From the NCBI GenBank assembly GCA_020633515.1, contig JACKDM010000015.1, forward strand, positions 1-64,000: DNA of 64,000 nt, in the 5' to 3' direction. Position 1 is the stretch's first letter. Each line of letters starts with the position of its first letter. The position numbers were made by a program, and so were the translations under genes. The notes beneath the pieces were generated by a model. It did not search any database, was not told the DNA's origin, and saw only the letters and a program-made list of their open reading frames with translations. Positions 63,153 through 64,000 of this stretch are shown piece after piece. This DNA comes from Myxococcales bacterium. GTDB lineage: Bacteria > Myxococcota > Bradymonadia > UBA7976 > UBA1532.

Positions 63153-64000
63153 TTGAGCACTCCCCGCACGCCACTCGCCGCCATCGCCCTCGGGCTCGCG
63201 CTCGGCGCCGCCGCCCCCGCGCACGCCGACACCGGCAACTTCGAGCTCAACGGCAAGATCTACACGAAGTACCTCTACAAGAACGACGACAGCCAGGGCT
63301 GCCTCTCGCTCTCCAACCCGTTCTGGCCCGACAACATCGGCGGCAACAACGGCGCGTGCAGCGAGTTCGAGCTGACCATCCTCGGCCGCGTCAGCAAGTA
63401 CGTCACCACCGGCGTGCGCCTCAAGAGCCGCTTCGGCGCGACGTGGCAGAACTGGTGGGAGAACGGCGACATCCGCTGGGACTATCCCAACGACACGCTC
63501 TTCCTCGAGAACACATCCGGCGAGTCGCTCGGCATGAACCACGCGCAGTACATCAAGCTGCGCGGCGCCTTCATCCGCGTCGCCCCGCCGATCCCGACCG
63601 TGCGCTGGGTGCACTTCGGCGCGAGCGACCTCGGCATGTTCAACGAGTGGACCATCGGCAAGGTCCGCTACATCGACCGCGACAACGCCAACGGAGTCTT
63701 CGTCGAGGGTGACATCGGCGATGGCATCGTGCGCTATCACACCGCCGCGATCGCGACCCCCAAGCTCTTCATCGGCCCCCGCTGGACCTCCGGCCTCCGC
63801 CACGCCGACCCGCAGGCCGGCTACTGGATGGGTGACTGGTCCTACGCCGCCAAGCTCGAGACCGACGCCATCGACGACCTCAACCTCCGCCTCATCGCGA
63901 GCTACGTGCACGACTGGGAGGCCGACGACGACGACCCCGACGAGACCGGCCCCTCCGACGTCGAGCGCGGCACCAACCGCGCCGTCGAGCGCGAGACCCG
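63153..64000 (+). CDS. Secreted, probably beta-barrel outer-membrane protein (3'-truncated by window edge)
   Basis: An open frame from TTG 63153 runs off the end of the window (282 codons). It starts MSTPRTPLAAIALGLALGAA, a signal peptide ending PAHA. The mature part alternates hydrophobic and polar residues with many Tyr/Trp/Asn (FELNGKIYTKYLYKN, KSRFGATWQNWWENGD, GKVRYIDRDNANGVFVEGD), as in outer-membrane barrels of the porin or alginate-porin type. A Cys pair (CLSL and ACSE) is near 55-75. A GGCCTTG start without clear ribosome site leaves the first codon uncertain. It may export or bind the ligand of the preceding lipoprotein. Confidence 0.7.
   Translation, partial: MSTPRTPLAAIALGLALGAAAPAHADTGNFELNGKIYTKYLYKNDDSQGCLSLSNPFWPDNIGGNNGACSEFELTILGRVSKYVTTGVRLKSRFGATWQNWWENGDIRWDYPNDTLFLENTSGESLGMNHAQYIKLRGAFIRVAPPIPTVRWVHFGASDLGMFNEWTIGKVRYIDRDNANGVFVEGDIGDGIVRYHTAAIATPKLFIGPRWTSGLRHADPQAGYWMGDWSYAAKLETDAIDDLNLRLIASYVHDWEADDDDPDETGPSDVERGTNRAVERET

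Overview
The window is very GC-rich DNA with Asp and Tyr codons ending almost always in C. It encodes many eukaryote-like Ser/Thr kinases, a long series of lipoproteins with low-complexity acidic or glycine tethers, Cys-rich and MopE-like repeats, a FHA-GAF sigma-54 activator and a MYXO-CTERM-like protein. This combination points to a myxobacterial-type genome (Myxococcota or the related Bradymonadota). That placement is inference from gene content; no rRNA, tRNA, CRISPR array or complete mobile element was seen.

Layout: 1-7.6 kb holds the end of a kinase-AAA-TPR protein, a lipoprotein, and a possible DNA-repair run (AlkC glycosylase, SDR, AlkZ-like winged-helix protein). 7.6-13.2 kb is a minus-strand block of lipoproteins (LNS2-like HAD, alpha/beta hydrolase, a GEGE-tethered PPC protein). 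13.4-18.7 kb has an acyl-CoA dehydrogenase, a BrnT/BrnA toxin-antitoxin pair with a palindromic operator, a HAD protein, a DUF1304 membrane protein, and a response regulator coupled to an M15 peptidase. 18.9-23.5 kb may be a signalling unit: a Ser/Thr kinase (C-terminal part out of frame), a TPR membrane protein and a FHA-GAF-AAA-Fis activator. 23.7-33 kb carries more lipoproteins (GEGE-tethered, PNGase F-like, tandem M15), a PafA-like phosphatase, a MYXO-CTERM-like protein coupled to a polytopic membrane protein, and a 144-bp palindromic repeat.

33-40.5 kb is an eroded stretch: a Fic protein with an uncertain N-terminus, a frameshifted AAA ATPase remnant, two secreted-protein genes with single-base frameshifts at C runs, and a decayed kinase gene, with an intact zinc alcohol dehydrogenase between them. 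40.5-44 kb is a KtrB-KtrA potassium uptake operon with a kinase-less membrane sensor as third gene. 44.3-54.9 kb has HU, a lamin-tail lipoprotein, a coupled SF1 helicase and M20 peptidase, an ADP-ribosylglycohydrolase-like protein, a GNAT-VOC fusion, a thioredoxin-like lipoprotein and a pyrophosphate-type phosphofructokinase. 55-64 kb has a lone GspC-like gene, a lipoprotein joining a haem-type CxxCH motif to a copper monooxygenase, an aldo/keto reductase, two more lipoproteins, and a glucodextranase-module lipoprotein followed by the start of a secreted, probably beta-rich protein.

The most striking non-gene signal is a 9-bp near-palindrome, GATGSCATC, counted by eye 22 times in exact form. 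About ten copies lie in the small intergenic fraction, some as tandem arrays at gene ends. This and the unexplained gene pairings are set out in the findings.
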